This document shows, piece by piece, positions 15,315 through 20,482 of a stretch of DNA of 22,912 nucleotides. Location: the IMG/VR virus record IMGVR_UViG_3300025314_000511, positions 1 to 22,912 of that record; one strand, 5' to 3'. Each line of letters opens with the position of its first letter. Position 1 is the stretch's first letter. Both the position numbers and the translations under genes were made by a program. Origin of the DNA: a virus. The notes below the pieces were generated by a model. The model did not search any database. It saw only the letters and a list, made by a program, of their open reading frames with translations, and was not told the DNA's origin.

Positions 15315-15960
15315 TTAGTATTTGAACTTCCGCGAATGGGAAAACTTTTATTATTTTTTCTAAATCTTTTGGATAATTTAATTTTAAATAGCTTAAACAA
15401 TCAAAATTAAGATCAACCCCGGAGCTTTTACTTCCTTTGGTGTATTCAATTGGTGCTGGTAAGCGGTTTTGTTTAATGTATGACAAACACATTGATTTGC
15501 TCCATTCAGATAATGGATAAGCTCGTTTAGCATCTAAATTTATTGCTTTTAAAAAGTAAGTTCCAAGCATTAACCTTCTATTAAGGCTGTCCGATTGCTT
15601 TATACCAGTAATTATCCAATCACAATTAAAATCTTTTTTTGCCTGAGCTTCAATGTCTCCAAGTTTTATTATAGGAACCGGCTTTTCGTGGAATCGTAAA
15701 AAATTATCGTTAAAGTACTGCGAAAGAACAAAGTGAGGGTATTTTCTGCATTCTACTTTATATTTTTTCTCCGCCCAATCACAATATTTCTCAACGTGTT
15801 CCAACCCTTTTACCAAATACATGAAGGCTAAATTAACCTTTAAATCCGACTTAGAAAGTAAATCTAAAAGTATTAAACTATCCTTTCCACCGGAATAAAA
15901 CAAAACAACGCTATCGGTTTGCGTTTTTATAAACTCAATTACCTTTAGCGTTGTTTTCAT
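15280..15960 (-). CDS. PAPS-reductase-like PP-loop protein (IbrA/DndC-like)
   Basis: 226 residues. The PP-loop SGGKDS at 23-28 marks an ATP-pyrophosphatase fold of the phosphoadenosine phosphosulfate reductase superfamily; ITGIKQSDSLNRR and the Pro-rich YPLSEWSKSMCLSYIKQN segment fit too. The C-terminal catalytic Cys signature of true PAPS reductases is not evident, so sulfate reduction is unlikely. Phages often pair such a protein with a ParB-domain protein near terminase; the IbrA/IbrB pair of E. coli prophages is the named parallel. DNA modification or gene regulation are candidate roles. Starts two bases after the stop of a 23-residue peptide. Confidence 0.78.
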   Translation of the reverse strand: MKTTLKVIEFIKTQTDSVVLFYSGGKDSLILLDLLSKSDLKVNLAFMYLVKGLEHVEKYCDWAEKKYKVECRKYPHFVLSQYFNDNFLRFHEKPVPIIKLGDIEAQAKKDFNCDWIITGIKQSDSLNRRLMLGTYFLKAINLDAKRAYPLSEWSKSMCLSYIKQNRLPAPIEYTKGSKSSGVDLNFDCLSYLKLNYPKDLEKIIKVFPFAEVQILNGSQNKQIPKI

Positions 15961-15961
15961 T

Positions 15962-16033
15962 TTAGGCTTTACCTGTTTGTCCGCCTGTTGCTGTCATCCC
16001 AGAAACTAAGTTTCCGATACGTGATTTTGCCAT
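15962..16033 (-). CDS. 23-residue peptide upstream of the PAPS-reductase-like gene
   Basis: ATG 16033 opens a 23-codon frame beginning MAKSRIGNLVSGMTATGG and ending just before the next gene (TAAAATG). The strong promoter-palindrome unit upstream (16052-16077) would make it the first reading frame on that transcript. Composition is Gly/Thr/Ser-rich after a basic start, with no membrane segment. Could be a leader peptide that couples translation to the next gene, or a small protein in its own right. Confidence 0.4.
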   Translation of the reverse strand: MAKSRIGNLVSGMTATGGQTGKA

Positions 16034-16051
16034 GATGTTTGTGTATTGGTT

Positions 16052-16077
16052 TTTTGGAATATTCCAAAACAAATATA
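16052..16077 (-). promoter_or_regulatory. Promoter with an 18-bp perfect palindrome (operator candidate)
   Basis: On the minus strand TATATTTG (16077-16070) fits the Bacteroidetes -7 element and is directly followed by the perfect palindrome TTTTGGAATATTCCAAAA (16069-16052), which would cover the transcription start. A palindrome at that place is a typical dimeric repressor site. The -33 element is not clear. It would control the 23-residue peptide, the PAPS-reductase-like gene and possibly the packaging genes. Confidence 0.6.
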
Positions 16078-16083
16078 CAAATT

Positions 16084-16326
16084 TTAATTAAATATAGGAT
16101 TTTCAATGTGAATTTCGTACAGATTTTCATCATGCACAATATCCGTGCAATCACAAATGAATTTTACCCGATTTGCCGAATAACCAACAAAGAATTGAAT
16201 TTTTGTAATGTCTTTACCTTCAATTTTTGATTTGTAAAATGGTTTAAAATCTCTATATTCTTGGCGTTTTTTGCCAAAAAGAATTTCGTTAGCGTATTTT
16301 TCTGAAATGATAAGATTTAAAATCAT
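16084..16326 (-). CDS. ASCH-domain protein
   Basis: 80 residues from ATG 16326 (an earlier start at 16362 would add only a Phe/Ile-rich leader from AT-rich upstream DNA). MILNLIISEKYANEILFGKK, then QEYRDFKPFYKS and IQFFVGY follow the ASCH (PUA-like, RNA-binding) domain layout, where Ile-x-x-Gly-x-K-x-x-E-x-R is the conserved core. Small ASCH proteins are frequent in phages; some family members bind RNA or act as nucleases or amidohydrolases. Specific role unknown here. Confidence 0.65.
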   Translation of the reverse strand: MILNLIISEKYANEILFGKKRQEYRDFKPFYKSKIEGKDITKIQFFVGYSANRVKFICDCTDIVHDENLYEIHIENPIFN

Positions 16327-16398
16327 AATTAAATATACAAAAAAAATCAATACGAAATACAAATATTTTTAAAAATATGCAATTGATTGATTTTTAAG

Positions 16399-16749
16399 CT
16401 ATTGAGAAAAATCTGCCCTACCTTCAACAGTTTCCACCTTTTCCGCTTTCAAGTCTGCCAGTTGCTTGGCTGCTAAATCCATCATATATTCGACACGAAG
16501 TTCAAAGGCGTTCAAATGCACCTTAACATCACGTTGTTGTTTGTTTTTGATAGTTGCAAAGGTTTTCCACTCATTGTTATATTTATCGAAATAATGATGT
16601 CTCCCAAAACTATCCCCGGATGCTTCACGAAGGTAATCCAGTACTAATTGATTTACTTTATTTCCGCAAAGCTCATGTACTTTCTTACCACGGATTTCGG
16701 CAGGCGTTGGGGACTTTGGAACGACTTTCATTGTTGTTTCAGGCTTCAT
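16399..16749 (-). CDS. Hypothetical protein, early late-operon gene
   Basis: 116 residues, basic N-terminal half (KVVPKSPTPAEIRGKKVHEL) and helical C-terminal half (FELRVEYMMDLAAKQLADLK). It overlaps the upstream 79-residue gene by 11 nt. I do not recognise a family and see no catalytic motif. Its place between the main late promoter and packaging genes suggests a late regulator or packaging accessory, but nothing in the sequence proves that. Confidence 0.55.
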   Translation of the reverse strand: MKPETTMKVVPKSPTPAEIRGKKVHELCGNKVNQLVLDYLREASGDSFGRHHYFDKYNNEWKTFATIKNKQQRDVKVHLNAFELRVEYMMDLAAKQLADLKAEKVETVEGRADFSQ

Positions 16750-16978
16750 TTAATAGTTCTTTTTGGATTCTGAAAAATGTTTGTGTTACTTTTTCTAATG
16801 ACAAATCGGATTCGTCAATCTTGTAATGCTTCAGGAACGATAATGCCGATTCCTTAACTGATATTCCTGGGATTGTAAACCGCTGGGCATCAATGAACGT
16901 GTATATCATTGTATCTAAGGTATTTTTCCGGTACATTGCCGGGACCTCTTTATCCAGATACTTGTTTTTTTGACCCAT
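16739..16978 (-). CDS. Hypothetical protein, first gene of the minus-strand operon
   Basis: 79 residues, helical and charged (YLDKEVPAMYRKNTLDTMIY, SALSFLKHYKIDESDLSLEK). It lies directly behind the best minus-strand promoter; the ATG at 16978 begins nine bases after the -7 element, so the mRNA has almost no leader. No family recognised. The length and helical content would fit a small DNA-binding or adaptor protein. Confidence 0.55.
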   Translation of the reverse strand: MGQKNKYLDKEVPAMYRKNTLDTMIYTFIDAQRFTIPGISVKESALSFLKHYKIDESDLSLEKVTQTFFRIQKELLNEA

Positions 16979-16986
16979 AATTTAAA

Positions 16987-17018
16987 CAAAACTATGAATT
17001 TTTTATTAAATGGGCAAA
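16987..17018 (-). promoter_or_regulatory. Main minus-strand promoter
   Basis: TTTG (17018-17015), 20-nt spacer, TAGTTTTG (16994-16987), a full match to the Bacteroidetes promoter. It faces left toward the packaging and structural genes. A perfect palindrome (17026-17040) lies just upstream of its -33 element. Confidence 0.7.
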
Positions 17019-17025
17019 TAAATGC

Positions 17026-17040
17026 TTAGAATGATTCTAA
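17026..17040. promoter_or_regulatory. 15-bp perfect palindrome between divergent promoters (operator candidate)
   Basis: TTAGAAT-G-ATTCTAA, seven-base arms around one central base, eight bases upstream of the -33 element of the leftward promoter. The position suits an activator of the minus-strand operon or a switch between the two modules. Its GAAT/ATTC core resembles the centre of the palindrome at 16052-16069, although the spacing differs by one base. Confidence 0.5.
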
Positions 17041-17197
17041 ATTACGCTAAATATCAATTTCAATAAAATACGGGATAAATCGCTAAACGACTACACAACT
17101 GCGATTTTTGGCTCTTTATTCTTATTTAGACTGGATATAAATAACGCTATTTTTAAAAATAAATGAAAATAAATTAGATTATACCATTATATCTATA

Positions 17198-17205
17198 TAC
17201 ATTTG
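17198..17205 (+). promoter_or_regulatory. Candidate early rightward promoter
   Basis: TACATTTG matches TAnnTTTG; TTAG at 17174-17177 stands at the -33 position, 20 nt upstream, with one mismatch to TTTG. It would start a transcript about 40 nt before the ATG at 17249. The rest of the 270-nt gap 16979-17248 is AT-rich; CGCTAAA occurs twice (about 17046 and 17083), with no other clear structure. Confidence 0.5.
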
Positions 17206-17209
17206 TACT

Positions 17210-17233
17210 ATCAAAATCAATTAAGGTTTTGAT
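17210..17233 (+). repeat. Inverted repeat at the early transcription start
   Basis: ATCAAAA (17210-17216) and TTTTGAT (17227-17233) with a 10-nt spacer, beginning five bases after the candidate -7 element. Could be a repressor site covering the start point or a leader hairpin. Confidence 0.35.
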
Positions 17234-17248
17234 TTAAACTCTCACAAA

Positions 17249-17506
17249 ATGAAAACTAAAATCATACCAGCAAACAATTTCAAAGGGATTCATAATGTTA
17301 AGCCTGTTGAATTTACCAACCGTGAAGAATTAAGTGATTCAGTAATTGCGTTTTTTGAAGAATTTGAAAAGCCTTACGGCATAACGTCCAATACAATTGG
17401 GTATGTTATAGATGAAGATACCAACGAATCAGTTGGTTACATTGAAGAACACTACGTTGATAGCGGTTCTGTTGATTACTATTATACGCAATTGAATCAC
17501 GGGTAA
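17249..17506 (+). CDS. Hypothetical protein, first early gene
   Basis: 85 residues, acidic (EELSDSVIAFFEEFEKPYG, VIDEDTNESVGYIEEHYVDS) with a tyrosine-rich C terminus (VDYYYTQLNHG). No family recognised. Being first behind the rightward promoter, small and very acidic, it is the type of protein that early phage genes often use to inhibit or mimic host factors, but no specific target can be named. The start codon follows a 9-nt sequence that is complementary to one just after the stop codon. Confidence 0.55.
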   Translation: MKTKIIPANNFKGIHNVKPVEFTNREELSDSVIAFFEEFEKPYGITSNTIGYVIDEDTNESVGYIEEHYVDSGSVDYYYTQLNHG

Positions 17507-17516
17507 TGATTTACAA

Positions 17517-17569
17517 CCTCTCCGATGTGAGAGTTTGAGGGCGCACCGGCTCCGCCATAAACCGGCTCC
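17517..17569 (+). promoter_or_regulatory. GC-rich structured spacer with direct repeat
   Basis: In an AT-rich window this 53-nt stretch is GC-rich. It holds a hairpin CTCTC-CGATGT-GAGAG (17518-17533), a possible stem GGCG/CGCC (17540-17556), and a 9-bp direct repeat ACCGGCTCC at 17545 and 17561. GTGAGAGTT (17527-17535) is also the exact complement of AACTCTCAC (17237-17245) just before the upstream gene's ATG. No T-run follows, so it is not an ordinary terminator. Function unknown. Confidence 0.4.
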
Positions 17570-17595
17570 TAAAATTAACTTCAAATATTAAAAAC

Positions 17596-17784
17596 ATGGC
17601 AACTTTAAAAAATACAATAAAAAAAGCTGAAAAACTTTCGGGCGAAAAAATACAAACCAATTCAAATAATGAGCATTTTGTAAATTATAAAGGTTATTCG
17701 ATTTCATTTTACCCAAACGGCAGAATGGATGAAAATGTTGAATCCTCAAATTTTTATACAACAAAAGAAAAAAAGGACTATTGA
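17596..17784 (+). CDS. Small conserved phage protein, C terminus shifted at an A7 tract
   Basis: Reads 62 residues, MATLKNTIKKAEKLSGEKIQ ... YKGYSISFYPNGRMDENVES, a layout I recognise from short unnamed Bacteroidota phage proteins. In those the sequence goes on with a (S/T)DYFxGxFxxNxTQ motif. Here the frame ends at TGA 17782-17784, but the +1 frame continues DDCQSDYFPGCFHENITQCF to a stop at 17867-17869, which overlaps the ATG of the next gene as ATGA. Loss of one A from the A7 run at 17768-17774 would join the two. So the natural product may be about 90 residues, made by slippage, or the gene is mutated. Confidence 0.6.
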   Translation: MATLKNTIKKAEKLSGEKIQTNSNNEHFVNYKGYSISFYPNGRMDENVESSNFYTTKEKKDY

Positions 17785-17865
17785 CGATTGCCAGTCTGAC
17801 TACTTTCCCGGATGCTTTCACGAAAATATTACACAGTGCTTTTCGCACATAAATTATATGACCAA

Positions 17866-18027
17866 ATGAAAAAACAAGAACAAGAAAACGCAGTGCCTTT
17901 CAATTACCGTTTCAAAAACAAAACAGTTCACAAAGCATTCAAACTACTTTCAGTCGAAAGTGGAACATCTATTCAAGAGTTGATTTCATCAGCTTTAAAG
18001 GCTAAATACAAGGACATAAAGCAATGA
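17866..18027 (+). CDS. Ribbon-helix-helix-like small protein
   Basis: 53 residues from ATG 17866, preferred over ATG 17812 because it makes an ATGA junction with the restored upstream frame and gives a compact domain. VPFNYRFKNKTVHKAF (strand and first helix), LLSVESGTSIQ (turn) and ELISSALKAKY (second helix) follow the CopG/Arc ribbon-helix-helix plan of small DNA-binding repressors. Ends in an ATGA overlap with the next gene. Probably a transcription regulator of the early region; no toxin partner is evident. Confidence 0.6.
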   Translation: MKKQEQENAVPFNYRFKNKTVHKAFKLLSVESGTSIQELISSALKAKYKDIKQ

Positions 18028-18215
18028 GTTATACTCCCGACCGCCAACTTATCCCCGATAAGCACATTCCTGACAGCGAAGAAATCGAGGACAAAGAGTG
18101 TTTATTATGCCATTGTCCTATTTCAATTTTTCAATCTGATAAATTTTGGTTCGCAGGACACGAACACCGAGTTTGTAAAAGTTGTTATGAAAAAATAAAA
18201 CCTAAAAAAGCATGA
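18024..18215 (+). CDS. Small zinc-ribbon protein
   Basis: 63 residues. CLLC and CKSC pairs 23 residues apart, with HEHRVCKSCYEKI at the C terminus, form a four-cysteine zinc ribbon preceded by an acidic N-terminal stretch (PDSEEIEDKE). Such small proteins usually bind nucleic acid or protein partners. ATGA overlaps on both sides. No closer family recognised. Confidence 0.6.
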   Translation: MSYTPDRQLIPDKHIPDSEEIEDKECLLCHCPISIFQSDKFWFAGHEHRVCKSCYEKIKPKKA

Positions 18216-18367
18216 GCGAAATCCCAAAGAAATTATTATCTGAACTTGCAAAAGTTCAAGTTGATTCACCAAAAGCTCATATAGCTTATAATGCAAATAT
18301 AAGAGAGTATTTTATTTGCTATTTATCCATCAATTATTATTCATCATTAATGATTATAAGGCCATGA
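18212..18367 (+). CDS. Small hypothetical protein (51 residues)
   Basis: MSEIPKKLLSELAKVQVDSP start, then a Tyr/Ile-rich C-terminal half (YFICYLSINYYSS). It fills the interval between two ATGA junctions (18212-18215 and 18364-18367), which argues that it is a real translated link of the chain. The N-terminal half looks like a normal helical domain; the C-terminal half is unusually hydrophobic and could be a membrane segment or the result of a frameshift. Confidence 0.5.
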   Translation: MSEIPKKLLSELAKVQVDSPKAHIAYNANIREYFICYLSINYYSSLMIIRP

Positions 18368-18654
18368 AAAAAGGAATATCAAGACCGTATCAAGACCAAA
18401 GCCGGAGGGCTGATGTTTACGAGCAGTTTTTGCTCGGAAAATCAAGTACTGAGGCTGCAAAAGAATTATTCTTTCCGATTTACTATTGTAATGAAGTTTA
18501 TCGTGAGTTTATCACAAATGCAACAATAACAACGAGTTCAAGAGTTGCTCAAATAAAGTCAATTGAAAAGGAGTTATGGGAGTCCATTGAGCACAAAGAA
18601 AGCCCTGTAAAAATTGATAGATTACAAAATTCTTATGCTAAATTCTGCTTATGA
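18364..18654 (+). CDS. Small protein with helix-turn-helix-like region
   Basis: 96 residues from ATG 18364 (ATGA junction with the preceding frame). VYEQFLLGKSSTEAAKELF, then NEVYREFITNA, is compatible with a helix-turn-helix; the C-terminal half is helical and charged (VAQIKSIEKELWESIEHKES). No named family. Ends in an ATGA overlap with the next small gene. Confidence 0.55.
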   Translation: MKKGISRPYQDQSRRADVYEQFLLGKSSTEAAKELFFPIYYCNEVYREFITNATITTSSRVAQIKSIEKELWESIEHKESPVKIDRLQNSYAKFCL

Positions 18655-18815
18655 AAGAGAAACAATTAATACAGCAAAAAATCGACTATTCTTTAAATCT
18701 TATTCGCCTTGAGCAAATGAGTTTAGAATTTAACCGGGCAAAACTGGCGAAATTAAACGGAACGGAAACACCGGATCCTATTAGTAGTAATGAAATAAAC
18801 CATTTTAACCGATAA
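18651..18815 (+). CDS. Small coiled-coil-like protein (54 residues)
   Basis: MKEKQLIQQKIDYSLNLIRL then EQMSLEFNRAKLAKLNG: one long charged helix with heptad-like Leu/Ile spacing, and a short polar tail (TPDPISSNEINHFNR). Start in ATGA overlap with the gene before, stop two bases before the next ATG. No family recognised; oligomerisation or adaptor role possible. Confidence 0.5.
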   Translation: MKEKQLIQQKIDYSLNLIRLEQMSLEFNRAKLAKLNGTETPDPISSNEINHFNR

Positions 18816-18817
18816 AA

Positions 18818-19042
18818 ATGAAAACAGAAACTAAAATAATCACAATAGAATTTGGCATTATGTCGAATAAACACAGCGTAAAATGTGAAAACTGTAGAAA
18901 AGATAGTTGGATAAATTTTTCTGGTGATACTGAAAAAAGAATTGAAGAACTATTCAAAGAGTTTGGAGGTCTTGAAAAATTCATAACCGAAAATAAAGAC
19001 GAGATAAAAGTTTGTATGAAAACTATAAAAAGAATAGTATGA
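18818..19042 (+). CDS. Small hypothetical protein with a CxxC pair
   Basis: 74 residues. N-terminal beta strand (TKIITIEFGIM), then KCENCRKDSW with one CxxC pair, an acidic helical middle (DTEKRIEELFKEFGGLEKF) and a single Cys near the end (VCMKTIK). With only two clustered cysteines a full zinc site would need a dimer or the distal residues. Ends in an ATGA overlap with the next frame. Confidence 0.5.
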   Translation: MKTETKIITIEFGIMSNKHSVKCENCRKDSWINFSGDTEKRIEELFKEFGGLEKFITENKDEIKVCMKTIKRIV

Positions 19043-19191
19043 AAAACTTTAAACACAAATCAGTTAGGAATACAGTTGATTTATTTCCGAACCTAAGCCC
19101 AATACAACGGGCTGTTGAGTTCTTCCGCAGCCGAGGTAAACTTACTATCACCAAACATAACGAAGTCATAAATTCACATAAAAACAAATAA
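19039..19191 (+). CDS. Small basic hypothetical protein (50 residues)
   Basis: Basic protein, MKNFKHKSVRNTVDLFPNLS, then PIQRAVEFFRSRGKLTITKH and a Lys-rich end. Start fixed by the ATGA junction with the preceding gene; the next gene begins one base after its stop. The VEFFRSRGKLTI segment could be a short DNA-binding helix, but no family is recognised. Confidence 0.48.
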   Translation: MKNFKHKSVRNTVDLFPNLSPIQRAVEFFRSRGKLTITKHNEVINSHKNK

Positions 19192-19192
19192 C

Positions 19193-19372
19193 ATGGCAAC
19201 CTCCGCAGAATTTCAAAATACACTTGTAAAAATACTTGATAGTAATTATGACCGTCAAACTAAATTCACAATGATAAATCTAAACTGTGAAATGGAAGTG
19301 CTACGGTCGGCAATAACACAGGCAGAAATTGATAGTAAAAAAGCAAATCAAATTATAAACCCTAAAAATTAA
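19193..19372 (+). CDS. Small hypothetical protein (59 residues)
   Basis: MATSAEFQNTLVKILDSNYD, then a helical segment MINLNCEMEVLRSAITQAEI. Mostly alpha-helical, no motif recognised. Lies one base after the previous stop and four bases before the next ATG, so it belongs to the same chain of early small genes. Confidence 0.48.
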   Translation: MATSAEFQNTLVKILDSNYDRQTKFTMINLNCEMEVLRSAITQAEIDSKKANQIINPKN

Positions 19373-19376
19373 AATA

Positions 19377-19604
19377 ATGGATTTAACCCTGCCGGAAATA
19401 AGAAAACGAAATGAATATTACGCCCGGATAATTGCAGAATGTCACCCACCTGAAAGTTATTTTGTTTTGAAAATAATTGAGAGCGTAGAAATCCCTGTTA
19501 TACCTGCAATTACTAATCCCGAACTTTTCAAAGCAACCGTTTTAATTACTCAAAGTTTTGAAAAGTGGAAAAAAGAAAGTATTGAAATTATAAATAAATT
19601 ATAA
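19377..19604 (+). CDS. Small hypothetical protein (75 residues)
   Basis: MDLTLPEIRKRNEYYARIIA, then CHPPESYFVLKIIESVEIPV and a C-terminal helix (SFEKWKKESIEIINKL). Helical with a Pro-rich hinge. No family recognised. It immediately precedes the recombination genes, 17 nt from the annealing protein start. Confidence 0.5.
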   Translation: MDLTLPEIRKRNEYYARIIAECHPPESYFVLKIIESVEIPVIPAITNPELFKATVLITQSFEKWKKESIEIINKL

Positions 19605-19621
19605 CCTTAAAATTAAACAAA

Positions 19622-20482
19622 ATGGAAACAAATGAAGAAATAGTAATTATCACTGAAACCGACCAGTCGGCAATATACTTGCAAGATAGGGCAATGGTAG
19701 ATGTACAGATAAGTACTGCGAAGGCTTATCCCAGGAATATCCGCAAAGCGACTGAAAACGCTATTGCTATTGTTACAATGGATAAAGCGACTGCATCTAC
19801 TTGCACTTATTCCGTTCCGAGGGGGGGGAAGTCGATAACAGGTCCAAGCGTTCACCTCGCTAAGATATTGGCTCAGGTTTGGGGAAATATGCGATGTGAA
19901 GCAAAAGTTATTAGCCATGATGGGAAGCAAGTAACATCACAGGCAATTGCGTTTGACCTTGAAAGTAATTTAGCTATCAAAGTGGAAGTTAAGCGCTCTA
20001 TTCAGCAAAATGAATATAAGGAAGGAAAACGTACTGGCAAGATGACAACAATGGCAGATGATATGATAGTAGTTACTGGTAATGCTGCTAATTCAATCGC
20101 GCTAAGAAATGCCATACTTTCAGTAATCCCGAGGGCAATTGTTGATAAAATTTACAACGCTTCTTTACAGACAATTACAGGCGATGTTTCCGATAAAAAT
20201 AAATTACTTAAAAGGCGTAAAGAGGTGTTTGATGCTTTAATTGATTCTTATTCAGTAACCGAAAAAGAAATATTATCAGTAGTTGGTAAAGCATCCATAA
20301 ATCACATTGTAGCGGAGGACTTGGTTGTATTAATTGGTTTGGGTCAATCAATTAAAGATGGGGACACAACGGTAGAATTAGCTTTTAAATCAAATAAACC
20401 AAAAGCAACGGTTGCAGAAAAAAAGGAAGTAATAAAAGAAAATTCAAAAACTAATGAAACCCCTAAACTTGACCTGCCATAA
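19622..20482 (+). CDS. Putative single-strand annealing / recombination protein
   Basis: 286 residues. Central core CTYSVPRGGKSITGPSVHLA, WGNMRCEAKV, FDLESNLAIKVEVKRSI, MIVVTGNAANSIALRNAI and SVIPRAI is a pattern I know from a widespread but mostly unnamed phage protein family. I place it among annealing-type recombination proteins because it is directly followed, with a one-base overlap, by a phage exonuclease domain, the usual pairing of annealing protein and exonuclease. The conserved RGGKSITGPS loop and the Lys-rich, disordered C terminus (after about residue 255) fit a DNA-binding role. A G8 tract (19821-19828) encodes the Arg-Gly-Gly and is in frame. Confidence 0.6.
   Translation: METNEEIVIITETDQSAIYLQDRAMVDVQISTAKAYPRNIRKATENAIAIVTMDKATASTCTYSVPRGGKSITGPSVHLAKILAQVWGNMRCEAKVISHDGKQVTSQAIAFDLESNLAIKVEVKRSIQQNEYKEGKRTGKMTTMADDMIVVTGNAANSIALRNAILSVIPRAIVDKIYNASLQTITGDVSDKNKLLKRRKEVFDALIDSYSVTEKEILSVVGKASINHIVAEDLVVLIGLGQSIKDGDTTVELAFKSNKPKATVAEKKEVIKENSKTNETPKLDLP

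Noticed and set aside
15969-16154. Minus-strand frame of 61 codons over the palindrome
   Set aside because: Runs through the promoter and palindrome and overlaps the ASCH gene and the 23-residue peptide in another frame; Ile/Cys/Lys-rich junk composition.
17812-17865. Longer start (ATG 17812) for the ribbon-helix-helix-like gene
   Set aside because: The added segment is an out-of-frame reading of the upstream gene's conserved tail; the ATGA junction at 17866 is a better start.
19613-19930. Minus-strand frame of 105 codons
   Set aside because: Antisense to the annealing-protein gene, which has clear family motifs; the translation looks random.
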